Source of the DNA: Bacteroidales bacterium
GTDB taxonomy: Bacteria; Bacteroidota; Bacteroidia; Bacteroidales; Lentimicrobiaceae
DNA length: 64,000 bases
Direction: 5' to 3'
Assembly (NCBI GenBank): GCA_016709025.1
Contig: JADJEQ010000005.1
Span: 310,001 to 374,000, forward strand
Shown here: piece after piece, positions 46,255 to 56,337 of the stretch
Position numbering within the stretch: the first letter of the stretch is position 1
Layout: each line of letters begins with the position of its first letter
Notes under the pieces: generated by a model
The model's database searches: none
What the model was told of the DNA's origin: nothing
The model's input: the letters and a program-made list of their open reading frames with translations, nothing else
Position numbers and translations under genes: made by a program

Positions 46255-47625
46255 CTACCTGACACTAAGTTTGCCGGTATACAATGTTCCGGCCTTCCCG
46301 GCAAGCCGGTAAAAATAGATTCCCGGTGTAAGATCAGCGACTGGAATGGAGGTATTGTTCTCGATCGTTTGAACTGAGACAGTTTTACCATTCAGATCGT
46401 ACAGACTGAGCTCAAGTAACTGGTTGGAATTCTTCCAGCTGAAAGTTACCTGTTCTTTGGCAGGCTGCGGATACACCATTGCCTGCCGGATTTCGTTCTC
46501 CTCAATTCCTGTTATATTAACCTGTGAGTAATTGAAGTCGCTGTTGGAAGCCAGTACATAACTCAATCCATTAAAACCGTAATCGGTAATATTGGTCAGC
46601 ATATGTTGCAGCTGGCCTGAGACTTCCTCAAAATACCAGGGCAGGATCAGTTCTCCGGCCGTGTAGTCATTGTTATAGGTCATTTCCGACTTCCACGATT
46701 CCACCCACTGGCTGCCATCCCATGCGTTTTCTTCAGTCAGGACAATGTTCAGGTTTATGTCGTAAATGTATTCCTCAAGCATTAAATTCTCCCATTGCTG
46801 AGCAACGGAATTCCATTCGCGGTAAGTATTGGATATCATATATCCACCTGTGTTGTAAGCGTATTCGTTCATGCTGACATTTAACCATTCATTGGTGAAC
46901 ATGTCCCATGTGTAACTGGTAGAAACCGACAAATCTCCATTAATATTGTAGGAATGTTCTTCTTTACTGCTGTTGATCCACTGACTGCCGGTACCATCCC
47001 ACCAGGCCAAAAGGCGGAGAACGAGATTCCCGTTTTCATCGAAGGTCCTTTGATCTTTTCCTGCCATTTCCCATCCGGTACCGTTCCAGAAATAACTATA
47101 GGCCATCGACATTAATCCATCTTCATTGTATGAGTAAAGCCATCGGAAAACCGTAACCCATTCCCCGGCAACTGCATCCCATTCGTAGTATATTTGCTGC
47201 GAAAGGTTCCCGGTTTCATAAACGAATTCCTGCTTTCCTGTTTCAACAAACAACTCAGTTTCAGTATTCCATTCGTAGAAAATATCCGAGGTATTGTTTC
47301 CGCTGGCATCATAACTGAAAACATTTTTCGAACGGTTCAACCATTGACTGGTTAACTCATCGTATTCCTGGTAAACGTAACTGTCAAGTTGTTGCATGAG
47401 AACCAGCGTTTGTTTCGGCTGAGGAGACAGTTGTCTGGTGTACATCACAGGTTGAAATTTGCTGTATTCCAGCGCTTTTTCCTGAATGTTAACAGGAAAA
47501 TCTACCCGATTCTTCAGATGTTTCTCAGCATCAGAAGGTTTGTTACGATGCTGGCTCTGCCCGGTTGAAGAAATTGCAATAAATCCCGAGAGGATGAAGG
47601 TAAAAATCTGTTTCATAGTTGTCAT
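46255..47625 (-). CDS. secreted repeat protein with T9SS sorting domain
   Basis: A 456-residue exported protein (signal peptide to about residue 23, SSTGQ; an ATG at 47616 is an alternative start). Residues about 85-330 contain six or so imperfect repeats of 38-42 residues with a core like SYNxxGNLxxxxxYxWDxxxxxW, for example FSYDASGNNTSDIFYEWN and YSYNEDGLMSMAYSYFWN. The pattern recalls YD/RHS-type or DUF3836-like beta repeats. The last 75 residues are a type A T9SS domain (MVYPQPAKEQVTFSW, PGIYFYRLAG). It should be exported to the surface. Ligand and function unknown. Confidence 0.82.
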   Translation of the reverse strand: MTTMKQIFTFILSGFIAISSTGQSQHRNKPSDAEKHLKNRVDFPVNIQEKALEYSKFQPVMYTRQLSPQPKQTLVLMQQLDSYVYQEYDELTSQWLNRSKNVFSYDASGNNTSDIFYEWNTETELFVETGKQEFVYETGNLSQQIYYEWDAVAGEWVTVFRWLYSYNEDGLMSMAYSYFWNGTGWEMAGKDQRTFDENGNLVLRLLAWWDGTGSQWINSSKEEHSYNINGDLSVSTSYTWDMFTNEWLNVSMNEYAYNTGGYMISNTYREWNSVAQQWENLMLEEYIYDINLNIVLTEENAWDGSQWVESWKSEMTYNNDYTAGELILPWYFEEVSGQLQHMLTNITDYGFNGLSYVLASNSDFNYSQVNITGIEENEIRQAMVYPQPAKEQVTFSWKNSNQLLELSLYDLNGKTVSVQTIENNTSIPVADLTPGIYFYRLAGKAGTLYTGKLSVR

Positions 47626-48425
47626 TTTTAATTGTTAATAATGAGTTGATTACCCATCGTCAGCAATCCGGAAACTATATCAGGTTCGATCAGATCTGAA
47701 ATCCGGCTGAAAATCAGCCCCCTGGATCCCCGGCGACTCATTCTATACGTCAATGTCACGTTCTGGCAATTGACATAAAATAAAATCAGGGAAACATGAT
47801 GAAGAGTTAAATAACTGATCAGTAAACTGTTGAACTTAATCTTCGGAGAGAGTTACCCTGATAAACTATTATTATATTAAACCATGTTCATCCGGAATAG
47901 TTTAGAAGCAGGTTTTCTGAAAGCACTCTTTTTCATACCCTTTGTCCATGATCTTTTATTTTATACTTCTGATAAAATCCAGGGACCCGCTGTGAAAACA
48001 AGCCTGATGGAAGGTTTCCGGCTGCAGGTTTTCATGTTCGGAAACAAATTATTGGCATATGTTAATGTATTGTTAATTAGCTATATACCGTAAGACATCC
48101 TGGAAAACGTATCCCCTGAGGTCGGGCCTGCCTGACATTTATCCGGCAGGCGTGGTAGAGGTGTAACGATTTTTCAATTGGTATTCAAATATCTGCTAAA
48201 GGGAAATGTAAGCCGGTAATTCAAGCATTGTGGGACAAGCCATCAAAAGCCCGGACAACCGCCTGCTCATTTTTGCATTAATTATCGTATATTGCATGGT
48301 AATTCTGTCATTTACAGGATTGTCCGGATTCCTGAACATATATCTTCTATGTTGACAGAATCACTGGTGAGACTGTCTGCATGGCCTACCGACAGGCTTG
48401 TCGAACCCATCATTAACAATTACGG
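47626..48425. other. 800-base intergenic region
   Basis: AT-rich non-coding DNA. A hairpin GCCTGCC/GGCAGGC-type sequence (GGGCCTGCCTGAC near 48125, CCGGCAGGC near 48142) belongs to the GC-rich hairpin class. A 69-codon frame at 47884-48093 lacks family features and regulatory signals, and I do not call it. Confidence 0.5.
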
Positions 48426-49445
48426 ATGAAAAGAAAATCATTTTCAGGGATACTGCCTACAAACGTTCATGGAAATTCCCGGGGTGAGAAAATCCGCAGG
48501 AAGGTTCTGGCGCCTGGTGAGCGGTTCCTTATAGTAACTGCGGATGATTATGGGGCCTCCCGCAACATCAACGAAGGTATTGAGTTGGCTGCCAGACAAA
48601 ATATAATAACCACCATTTCAGCTTTGACCAATTTCGGGGAATCGCTTGCCGGTTTAAGTTCAATCGCTCACGAATTCCCGGACATAGGAATCGGGGTTCA
48701 TTTAAATATCTTTACCGGCTGTCCCATCACAAATCCTGATCTGATTCCCAGTCTGGTTAATAAAGAGGGTGATTTTCATGCCATTGAATCATTGCTGCCT
48801 GTTATCAGGCATGTTTCTGGCGGAGAACTGCGCACCGAACTCAGGGCTCAGATACAGGCACTGACGGATATTGGAATATCGGTGGATCATTTGTCGGATC
48901 ACAATGGGATTTTGTCTCTGTATCCACCTTTCTTTCACATTCTCTGTGAACTCGCTGAAGAATATAAACTCCCTGTCAGATCCCCGGTAATCGCAGGGTT
49001 AAAATACCATGCAGTTTTTCCCGGGTCAAGTGCAGCGCGACAAGGGGCGAATGTTTTCAGGTCATTCTTCAGGTCAAACCCTGTCAGGGCACTATCGGTT
49101 ATTTCGGACTTCCGGTTGCTGCGACCCGGTGAAAAGATCAGTAAACTTAACAGAGCCGGAATCGTTTATCCGGATCTGCTGATCGAATACTTTTATGGAA
49201 ATCCCACTTCTTCCAATCTTGATTATATCCTCAATCATCTTCCCCCGGGAATCAGTGAGATTATTCTCCATCTGGGAACCGGCACCCGGCAACAGGATTA
49301 TCCGGGCGGATTAAATATTGCTTATTTCGAAAATCGTGAACTTGAATTGGCTACAGTAAGCAGATTTGATCTTGACACCCGCCTTCTGAAACTTCAAATC
49401 CGCAAGATTGGTTTTTCTGATATTGCCAGGCTCAGGCATCTTTAG
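48426..49445 (+). CDS. YdjC/ChbG-like carbohydrate deacetylase
   Basis: A 339-residue protein of the YdjC/ChbG family, metal-dependent deacetylases acting on N-acetylated sugars such as diacetylchitobiose. Metal-site candidates are Asp40/Asp41 (VTADDYG), His92 (GVHLNI) and His159 in DHLSDHNG; the usual HxDSHxH motif is altered to HLSDH. A 30-residue N-terminal extension without clear signal features precedes the domain. The sequence between the domain core and the end is more divergent than usual, so the substrate may differ. No sugar-utilisation genes adjoin it. Confidence 0.85.
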   Translation: MKRKSFSGILPTNVHGNSRGEKIRRKVLAPGERFLIVTADDYGASRNINEGIELAARQNIITTISALTNFGESLAGLSSIAHEFPDIGIGVHLNIFTGCPITNPDLIPSLVNKEGDFHAIESLLPVIRHVSGGELRTELRAQIQALTDIGISVDHLSDHNGILSLYPPFFHILCELAEEYKLPVRSPVIAGLKYHAVFPGSSAARQGANVFRSFFRSNPVRALSVISDFRLLRPGEKISKLNRAGIVYPDLLIEYFYGNPTSSNLDYILNHLPPGISEIILHLGTGTRQQDYPGGLNIAYFENRELELATVSRFDLDTRLLKLQIRKIGFSDIARLRHL

Positions 49446-49686
49446 CTGGTTCTCAAAGAATTCATTATCAAGGCTTATAATGCTGTTTCACGACTTTCAG
49501 CCTGGAACGAAATATTTCAATATCTACACATATACACATATAAATAACTGCACATTATCACATTGTCAAGCCCTGAAGCTTCAATTCCGATTTCAATATT
49601 TACTATATTTACCCGATTATTTTCAATCTGAACTGTTCCTGCATACCAGAAGTATGCTTTTATTCAGATCAACTAATACTACCACT

Positions 49687-52600
49687 ATGGTGACCCCATC
49701 AGATGTAAAAGGAAACCCTGAACAATTAAAATTTCATTTAGGGCTGGATATCGGTTCTATTTCAATCAATGCCGTTGTAATTGATGAAGCAGGTAAAGTA
49801 CTTGAAAACCGTTATGAATACTGCTACGGAAAACCCTTCGATGTTTTATTGCGTGTTCTTGATGAACTTATCCTCACTTATAATATAAGCTCAATTGGCA
49901 CAGTTGCCTATACCGGATCAGGCGGAAAACAAGCCGCTCAAATGGCCGGCGGTGTTTTTGTGAATGAGATTATTGCTCAGTCAACTTCTGTATCGCAGCT
50001 CTACCCGCAAATCCGTACCATCATCGAAATGGGTGGAGAAGACTCCAAGCTTATTTTCATGGAAAATGGATCTGCCTCTGGCTTTTCAAGACTCTCTGAT
50101 TTTTCAATGAACAGCCTGTGTGCTGCTGGTACCGGTTCTTTTCTCGATCAGCAGGCCAAGCGGATTCAGGTTCCGATTGAACATGAATTTGGAAAGCTTG
50201 CACTCCTGTCGGAGAACCCTCCACGCATAGCCGGCCGTTGCAGTGTATTCGCGAAAAGCGATATGATACACCTGCAACAGGTTGCCACCCCGCTTCATGA
50301 TATTGTGGCCGGATTGTGCTTTGCCGTTGCCCGTAATTTCAAGAGTACCCTTGGCCGGGGTAAGAAATTTGAAAAACCCTTTATATTTCAGGGTGGTGTT
50401 GCTGCCAATGCCGGAATGGTCAGGGCTTTCAGTGAAGTATTTGAACTTGATCCCGATGAGCTGCTCATTCCCGAACATCATGCTTCAATGGGAGCACTGG
50501 GTGCGATTTTTCACACGTTGAAGCACCTGAACGGCAATGATATAACCTTCAGGGGAACTGCCGGAATCGCTGACTACCTGGCCAGTGACCGTAGTAACTC
50601 GGCCAGGCTGAGCCCGTTGAAATTATCCGGAGCCGTTTACGACAAAGAGGTTCGTAAAGTGCTCCCCGAAGGTAAAAAGACAGGCGTTTATCTGGGCATT
50701 GATGTCGGCTCTCTAAGTACAAACGTAGTGCTGATTGATGAGTTGAATCAGGTAATCGCCCGCAGGTACCTGCCAACCGCTTCCAAACCCCTGAATGCCA
50801 TACAGCGGGGCCTGAAAGAAATTTTTGAAGAGGTCGGCGAAAAGGTAGAAGTACTGGCTGCCGGAACCACCGGTTCGGGCCGTTACCTTACAGGCGATTT
50901 TGTTGGTGCCGATTCCATCCGCAACGAAATAACCGCCCAGGCTACGGCCGCCATTGCCTGGGATCCTGAAGTGGATACCATTTTCGAAATCGGGGGCCAG
51001 GATTCAAAGTACATCAGCATTGAGCACGGAGTAGTGGTCGATTTTGAAATGAACAAGGTGTGCGCTGCCGGAACAGGTTCTTTCCTGGAAGAGCAGGCCG
51101 AAAAACTGGACATCAGCATTTATGATCAGTTTGCCGACGTGGCAATGAAATCGGAGAAACCCGTCAGCATGGGCGACCGGTGTACCGTTTTTATGGAATC
51201 GGATCTGAATTCACACCAGCAGAAAGGAGCCGCTATCTCCGACCTGGTCGGTGGACTGGCATATTCCATCGTTCAGAATTACCTTCATAAAGTGGTAGGC
51301 GATAAACCTGTCGGGCAGAAAATCTTCTTCCAGGGAGGCGTCACCAATAACAAGGCGGTGGTAGCTGCCTTTGAAAAAGTTACCGGTAAATCCATTACAA
51401 TTCCGCCACACTTCGATGTAACCGGAGCCATAGGAGCAGCCATCCTGGCCCGAAAGTCCATGGCAACAGGGCAGAAGACCCGTTTCAAAGGGTTTCATGT
51501 CAGCAATATTCCTTTTACCGTTTCCGGTTTTACCTGCAATGCCTGCACCAACCATTGCGAAATACAGCGTGTGAAGATCGAAGGCGAAGAGAAAATGCTG
51601 TTTTATGGTGGCAGGTGCGAGAAGTACGAACTCGACGAGCGCAAAGGAAAGGGAAAAGACATTCCGAACCTGTTTGTGGAAAGGCTGAATATGCTGTTGG
51701 GCGATTACCAGGAAACTCCTGATAATGATAAAATCAGCATTGGCATTCCCCGCGCTCTCATGGTCTTCTACCAGCAGTTCCCTTTCTGGCGGTCATTTTT
51801 CGAACAACTGGGCTTCCGGGTGGTACTCTCCGATCCTTCGGATCAGCAAACGGTTACCCGTTCCATCGAGTTGATGGTTTCTGAAACCTGCCTGCCGGTT
51901 GAGTTGATGCATGGTCATGTGCAGAACCTGCTCGATAAAAAGGTAGATTTCGTGTTTCAGCCCTTTATTGTGAATGCGAAAGGCGCTAAAGAGAATCCGA
52001 CCAACAACTGCAATTGTCCCTGGGTACAGTCATACCCGTTTATGGTGAGAAGCGCTTTTGCTGACCATTCCATCCGCGAAAGGTTCCTTACGCCCACGCT
52101 TCATTTTCGTTATTTTGAGCGGGCACTTAAAAAGGAACTTACCCAATTCATGAAGGATAAATTCGGGATACCGGTTTCAAAAACCCACAGGGCTATAGAA
52201 ATTGCCGATGGGTTACAGGTAGATTTTGAGGAATCGGTGAAGAAACGGGGCCGTGAAGTTATGGCCAATCTTCCGAAAGATAAAAGAGCACTGGTAATGT
52301 TGGGCAGGCCATACAACACTACCGATCCGCTGTTGAACCTGCGTCTGGTCGAAAAACTGATAAACCTCGATACACTTCCGATCCCGGTTGATTTTATCCC
52401 CCTGGAGGATGAGAATATCTTTGCGGATTACAAAATGATGTATTGGCCAAACGGACAGAAGATCATGTCGGCCAGCCGCATCGTACGTAAAACTGAAGGG
52501 TTGTATGCCGTTTACCTGAGCAACTTCCGCTGTGGCCCCGATTCCTTCCTGACTCACTTTGTGCGTACCGAGATGAAAGGCAAGCCCTACCTGCACCTTG

Positions 52601-53976
52601 AAGTGGATGAGCACAGCGCCGATGCCGGCCTGATCACACGGTGTGAAGCATTTCTCGACAGCCTCGACGGATATCAGAAGGTAAGAGGAACATCCGCTGA
52701 CATGGCTGCAGTCAGCATCAAACATTCACGCAGCCTCGACGGCCGCACCTTATACCTGCCCTATGCCGGTGATACGGTTCACATGATTGCCGCGGCTGCC
52801 CGCAGTGCCGGTATCAATGCTGAAGTGCTGCCCATGCAGGATGCAGGCGATCTTGAAATTGCCCGAAAACATACCAACGGTCAGGAGTGCTTTCCGGCCA
52901 TCTGCACCACAGGGAGTTTCCTTAAAAAGCTGATGGAACCAGGCATTGATCCCAAAAAGATTAGCTTCTTTATGCCCGATCACAACGGACCGTGCCGCTT
53001 TGGCGATTACAATAAATTGCAAAGACTTATTTTCGACAAGCTTGGTTATCCGGAAGCCCACATCATGACCCCCAGCAACGAGGATGCTTATGCCGATCTT
53101 GCTGGTGACAAATCAAGGACCTTCCGGATGAATGCCTGGAGCGGCATCGTTGGGCTCGATATTCTTCGCCGTATGTTACAGGAGCGAAGGCCTTATGAGT
53201 TGAATAAGGGAGAATCCAACCGCGTTTATCTTAAATGGCGCGGCCAACTGGTGAAATCAATAGAGAACGGTTCAAAAGACACAGGTTCGTTACTGGAAAA
53301 GGCCGGCACTGATTTTCAAGCCATTGCTGCCGATTATTCAAAGAGGAAACCCGTGATAGCCATTGTAGGGGAGGTGTTTATGCGCGACAACCCATTCTGC
53401 AGTGGTCACCTCATCGAACGGCTCGAAGAAATGGGAGCAGAAACCATTATTTCTCCGTTTGGCGAATGGCTGCATTATTCCTCATACCGTTACTGGCGCG
53501 ACAGTGTCTGGAAAGGAAGCCTGAAAGGCCTGTTCAAATCGAAAGTGCAGCAGGTTTACCAGCATTTTACAGCAAAACAACTCACCGGCAAGGTGAAGGA
53601 TTTCCTGACATTGCGCGACGATCTGGAAATAGATGAGATTCTGAAGCTTTGCGGACCATATATTCATAAGGATTACGACGGAGATCCGCCCATCGCGCTG
53701 GGCTCGGCGGCCGGCCTGACAGAGATGGGGATTTCAGGAGTTGCACACATACTTCCGTTTACCTGCATGCCGGGAACCATTGTTTGTGCCGTTTCCAACG
53801 ATTTTAAAAAGGATCACCACAACATCCCCTGGCTCAACTATGCTTACGATGGACAGGAAGACAGCAGCATCGAAACAAGACTCCAGGCTTTTATGCATCA
53901 GGCAAAGGAATTTTCAGCAGCCAACGGCTTTGATAAGCCTGAAAAGTGGTTTAAAGAGTTGAAGTCGGAGGTCTGA
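49687..53976 (+). CDS. large acyl-CoA dehydratase activase fusion (BadF/BcrA-type ATPase x2, DUF2229, HgdB-like)
   Basis: About 1429 residues from the ATG at 49687; an ATG at 49654 is possible, and the frame is open back to 49408 without family sequence. Two ASKHA-type activase domains come first: LGLDIGSISINAVVID (about 19) to CAAGTGSFLDQQA, and YLGIDVGSLSTNVVLID (about 335) to CAAGTGSFLEEQA. Each has the GGxDSK motif. A Cys-rich segment TCNACTNHC (about 616-624) follows, then a DUF2229 domain (IGIPRALMVFYQQFPFW) and an HgdB-like C-terminal part with further Cys. Related activases drive ATP-dependent electron transfer to 2-hydroxyacyl-CoA dehydratases or benzoyl-CoA reductases. No dehydratase genes are in this window, so the real partner or reaction is unknown. 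Confidence 0.93.
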   Translation: MVTPSDVKGNPEQLKFHLGLDIGSISINAVVIDEAGKVLENRYEYCYGKPFDVLLRVLDELILTYNISSIGTVAYTGSGGKQAAQMAGGVFVNEIIAQSTSVSQLYPQIRTIIEMGGEDSKLIFMENGSASGFSRLSDFSMNSLCAAGTGSFLDQQAKRIQVPIEHEFGKLALLSENPPRIAGRCSVFAKSDMIHLQQVATPLHDIVAGLCFAVARNFKSTLGRGKKFEKPFIFQGGVAANAGMVRAFSEVFELDPDELLIPEHHASMGALGAIFHTLKHLNGNDITFRGTAGIADYLASDRSNSARLSPLKLSGAVYDKEVRKVLPEGKKTGVYLGIDVGSLSTNVVLIDELNQVIARRYLPTASKPLNAIQRGLKEIFEEVGEKVEVLAAGTTGSGRYLTGDFVGADSIRNEITAQATAAIAWDPEVDTIFEIGGQDSKYISIEHGVVVDFEMNKVCAAGTGSFLEEQAEKLDISIYDQFADVAMKSEKPVSMGDRCTVFMESDLNSHQQKGAAISDLVGGLAYSIVQNYLHKVVGDKPVGQKIFFQGGVTNNKAVVAAFEKVTGKSITIPPHFDVTGAIGAAILARKSMATGQKTRFKGFHVSNIPFTVSGFTCNACTNHCEIQRVKIEGEEKMLFYGGRCEKYELDERKGKGKDIPNLFVERLNMLLGDYQETPDNDKISIGIPRALMVFYQQFPFWRSFFEQLGFRVVLSDPSDQQTVTRSIELMVSETCLPVELMHGHVQNLLDKKVDFVFQPFIVNAKGAKENPTNNCNCPWVQSYPFMVRSAFADHSIRERFLTPTLHFRYFERALKKELTQFMKDKFGIPVSKTHRAIEIADGLQVDFEESVKKRGREVMANLPKDKRALVMLGRPYNTTDPLLNLRLVEKLINLDTLPIPVDFIPLEDENIFADYKMMYWPNGQKIMSASRIVRKTEGLYAVYLSNFRCGPDSFLTHFVRTEMKGKPYLHLEVDEHSADAGLITRCEAFLDSLDGYQKVRGTSADMAAVSIKHSRSLDGRTLYLPYAGDTVHMIAAAARSAGINAEVLPMQDAGDLEIARKHTNGQECFPAICTTGSFLKKLMEPGIDPKKISFFMPDHNGPCRFGDYNKLQRLIFDKLGYPEAHIMTPSNEDAYADLAGDKSRTFRMNAWSGIVGLDILRRMLQERRPYELNKGESNRVYLKWRGQLVKSIENGSKDTGSLLEKAGTDFQAIAADYSKRKPVIAIVGEVFMRDNPFCSGHLIERLEEMGAETIISPFGEWLHYSSYRYWRDSVWKGSLKGLFKSKVQQVYQHFTAKQLTGKVKDFLTLRDDLEIDEILKLCGPYIHKDYDGDPPIALGSAAGLTEMGISGVAHILPFTCMPGTIVCAVSNDFKKDHHNIPWLNYAYDGQEDSSIETRLQAFMHQAKEFSAANGFDKPEKWFKELKSEV

Positions 53977-54840
53977 AGTCGGAAGTGAGAAGTGAAAAGT
54001 GAGTAGTGAGTAGTGAGTAGTGAGTGAAGAGTGAAGAGTGAGAGTGAAGAGTGAGACAAAGTGTGAAGTGAGTGATGGATAGTGAAGAGTGAAGAAAAAG
54101 AGTGAGTAAACATCAGTGAAGCGCACAAAAGATAGATGAAGAAGGACAGGCAGGGCAGGGGGAGAAGGAGCAAGACTGAAAGAGGAAAAGAAGCGAGAGA
54201 GGAGGAGGGAATGAAGAGACTAATTGAATTAGGACAATCGAGAGAGGCTGATAAACCAAGAAAGGGATAGCCCTGAAACAAAAGAAATGAAGGGGCGAAA
54301 CATCATAACCGTGGGCGAGCGCAGCGAATCCCACGGATACTCACCAAAGAAAATCAAGCCCTGAAAGGGCGAAACAATCCCAGGTTCTAGAATAAGGAGA
54401 TGAAGATACGAAGGACCAGGACAGGCAGAAACAGGGGGGAGAAAGAACGAGGAGACTGGAGACTAAGAGACTGGAGACAAAGAGAAAAAGACGAGGGAGA
54501 GGGAGAGAGGGAGTGAAGGGGAGACTAATTGATGAAGAGACTAAGCGACAGAGAGGCTGATAAACTAAGAAAAAAGGGATAGCCCTGAAAGGGCGAAACA
54601 TCATAACCGTGGGCGAGCGCAGCGAATCCCACGGTTACTCGCACCAAAAAGAAAATCAAGCCCTGAAGGGGCGAAACAATCCCGTGTTCTGAGAATAAGG
54701 AGATGAAGATACGAAGGAACCAGGGAACAGGGAGAAATGGTACACTAAGAGAAAAAGAGAAAAAGAGAAAAAGAGAAAAAGACGAGGGATAGGGAGAGAG
54801 GTAGTGAAGGGGAGACTAAGTGAATAAGTTACCTGTACGG
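53977..54840. repeat. purine-rich repeats and a roughly 300-base tandem unit with two hairpins
   Basis: Degenerate GTGAGTA/GTGAAGA heptamers (53980-54110) lead into two copies of a unit at about 54205-54425 and 54510-54735. A short third start lies near 54800 (GAAGGGGAGACTAAGTGAATAAG). Each full copy contains CCGTGGG-N14-CCCACGG and a GCCCTGAAAGGGC-like hairpin. No gene is supported up to 54932. Confidence 0.8.
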
Positions 54841-54932
54841 TTATCGTTAACGCAAACTTTTGGTATATTATTTGTTAAAAAAGGCTTCGCAAAACCAGGG
54901 TAATTTTCAAATATCTGTTAATACGTGTCATC

Positions 54933-56237
54933 ATGAAAGCGTTGAAAATTTTTTTTGTCTTAATTCTTTTACTCGTCACCGGATTTAGCCTGAAAGCCCA
55001 GGATTATGCGGATCAGAAACTCAACCTGCCCGGAGATAACCTGAATCTTTATGCTGTAATGAAACTCTTTCAGGAGTCGGAAACACTTGAAGGCTTCGAA
55101 AGAAGCCTCAACGCCGAGGACTCTAAAATCAACAACCTTGACCTGAACGGGGACAACCTGATCGATTACATCAAGGTGATTGACTATGTGGATGGAGAAT
55201 CGCACACCATTGTCCTACAGGTTTCGGTTACCGAAAAGGAAAATCAGGATGTTGCTGTTTTTACAGTGTCTAAAGACGATAAAGCCCAGACTCAGATTCA
55301 ACTGGTGGGCGACGAATACCTCTATGGAAAGGACTACATCATAGAACCCAACTATGATGACACTGCCGGCGAAACGCCAAACCCGGGTTATACCGGAAAT
55401 ACCACAGTCGTGGAAGGCGAAACGGTAGTCATCACCAAAACCACCTATGTTGAAGTTCAGTCATGGCCTGTTGTCAGGTATATTTATACACCGTCATACG
55501 TGGTATGGCATTCGCCCTGGAGATATGGTTATTATCCTTCATACTGGAATCCATGGCGTCCTTATTACTGGGATTATTATTACGGATATCATTCACACTA
55601 TAATTACCATTATTACGGACATTACCGTCATTGTACCCATTACCGGTATCCAAATTATTCGCACAACTATTACAACGGTCATCGTGCTTATTCATCAACC
55701 GTGCGGACGAACAGAGACAATGGTCGCTACAAGGATACCTACTCCCGTCCCGATCTGCGCAAAGAAGGCTCTGCAGAGTTCAAAAGAAAGAATCCCAATG
55801 AAGTTCGTCCTGCTACCCGTCCTTCAACAAACGGACAATCTACCGCAAAGCCTTCAGTAAAACCGGAATCCAGGCCCGGAGAAAGTAAGCCGGCAACCAG
55901 ACCAGGTACTACCAGCCCTTCTTCAAAACCTGCGGTTAACCCTTCGTCAAAACCAGCCACCAGGCCGGCCACCAAACCAGAAACAAAACCGGCAACAAAG
56001 CCATCGGCCAAACCAGCAAGCAGGCCAGATGCTAAACCCACGACCAAACCGGCAGCCAAACCGGCAGCTAAACCGGCAAAACCGGCTAAACCGGCTGCCA
56101 AACCCGCAGCCAAGCCGGCAGTTAAACCGGCGACCAAACCAACAACCAAACCTGCTTCTTCAGGCAAGACCTCCAAACCATCGTCGCAACCCCAAAAGTC
56201 AGGTACAGGTGAAAAGAAGAACAGCGGCAGCAGATAA
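54933..56237 (+). CDS. exported protein with Tyr/His-rich region and Lys-Pro-Ala tail
   Basis: A 434-residue secreted protein I cannot assign to a named family. Residues 1-22 are a signal peptide (GFSLKAQ). Residues 24-180 form a conserved N-domain with an EF-hand-like LDLNGDNLIDYI segment (69-80). Residues 190-255 are extremely rich in Tyr, His and Trp (YYWDYYYGYHSHYNYHYYGH). From about 295 to the end runs a low-complexity tail of KPA/KPT units (PAAKPAAKPAKPAKPAAKPA). A close paralog starts at 63408. The composition suggests a surface or wall-associated protein with metal-binding or adhesive potential; this is inference. The minus strand is also open over the tail, a by-product of the repeats. 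Confidence 0.85.
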   Translation: MKALKIFFVLILLLVTGFSLKAQDYADQKLNLPGDNLNLYAVMKLFQESETLEGFERSLNAEDSKINNLDLNGDNLIDYIKVIDYVDGESHTIVLQVSVTEKENQDVAVFTVSKDDKAQTQIQLVGDEYLYGKDYIIEPNYDDTAGETPNPGYTGNTTVVEGETVVITKTTYVEVQSWPVVRYIYTPSYVVWHSPWRYGYYPSYWNPWRPYYWDYYYGYHSHYNYHYYGHYRHCTHYRYPNYSHNYYNGHRAYSSTVRTNRDNGRYKDTYSRPDLRKEGSAEFKRKNPNEVRPATRPSTNGQSTAKPSVKPESRPGESKPATRPGTTSPSSKPAVNPSSKPATRPATKPETKPATKPSAKPASRPDAKPTTKPAAKPAAKPAKPAKPAAKPAAKPAVKPATKPTTKPASSGKTSKPSSQPQKSGTGEKKNSGSR

Positions 56238-56254
56238 TCTGCTCAAATCCTCTT

Positions 56255-56335
56255 CCTCTCCGTCTCTCAGTCCCTCAGTCTCTCAGTCTCTCAGTCTCTC
56301 AGTCTCTCATTCCCCTTGTCCCCTTGTCCCCTTCT
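56255..56335. repeat. CTCAGTC heptamers and CCCCTTGT octamers
   Basis: About five copies of CTCAGTC/CTCAGTC-like units followed by three CCCCTTGT units fill the gap between two convergent genes. Confidence 0.75.
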
Positions 56336-56337
56336 TC

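Noticed and set aside
47884..48093. 69-codon plus-strand frame
   Set aside because: No signal peptide, family match or promoter evidence; composition like non-coding DNA.
49408..49686. 93-codon N-terminal extension of the activase, starting with TTG
   Set aside because: Overlaps the preceding gene and has no family similarity; ATG at 49687 precedes the conserved domain.
53898..54604. Several Ser/Leu/Pro-rich minus-strand frames
   Set aside because: Derived from purine-rich degenerate repeats on the plus strand.
55739..56176. 145-codon minus-strand Ala/Gly/Leu-rich frame
   Set aside because: Mirror of the Lys-Pro-Ala tail of the real gene on the plus strand.
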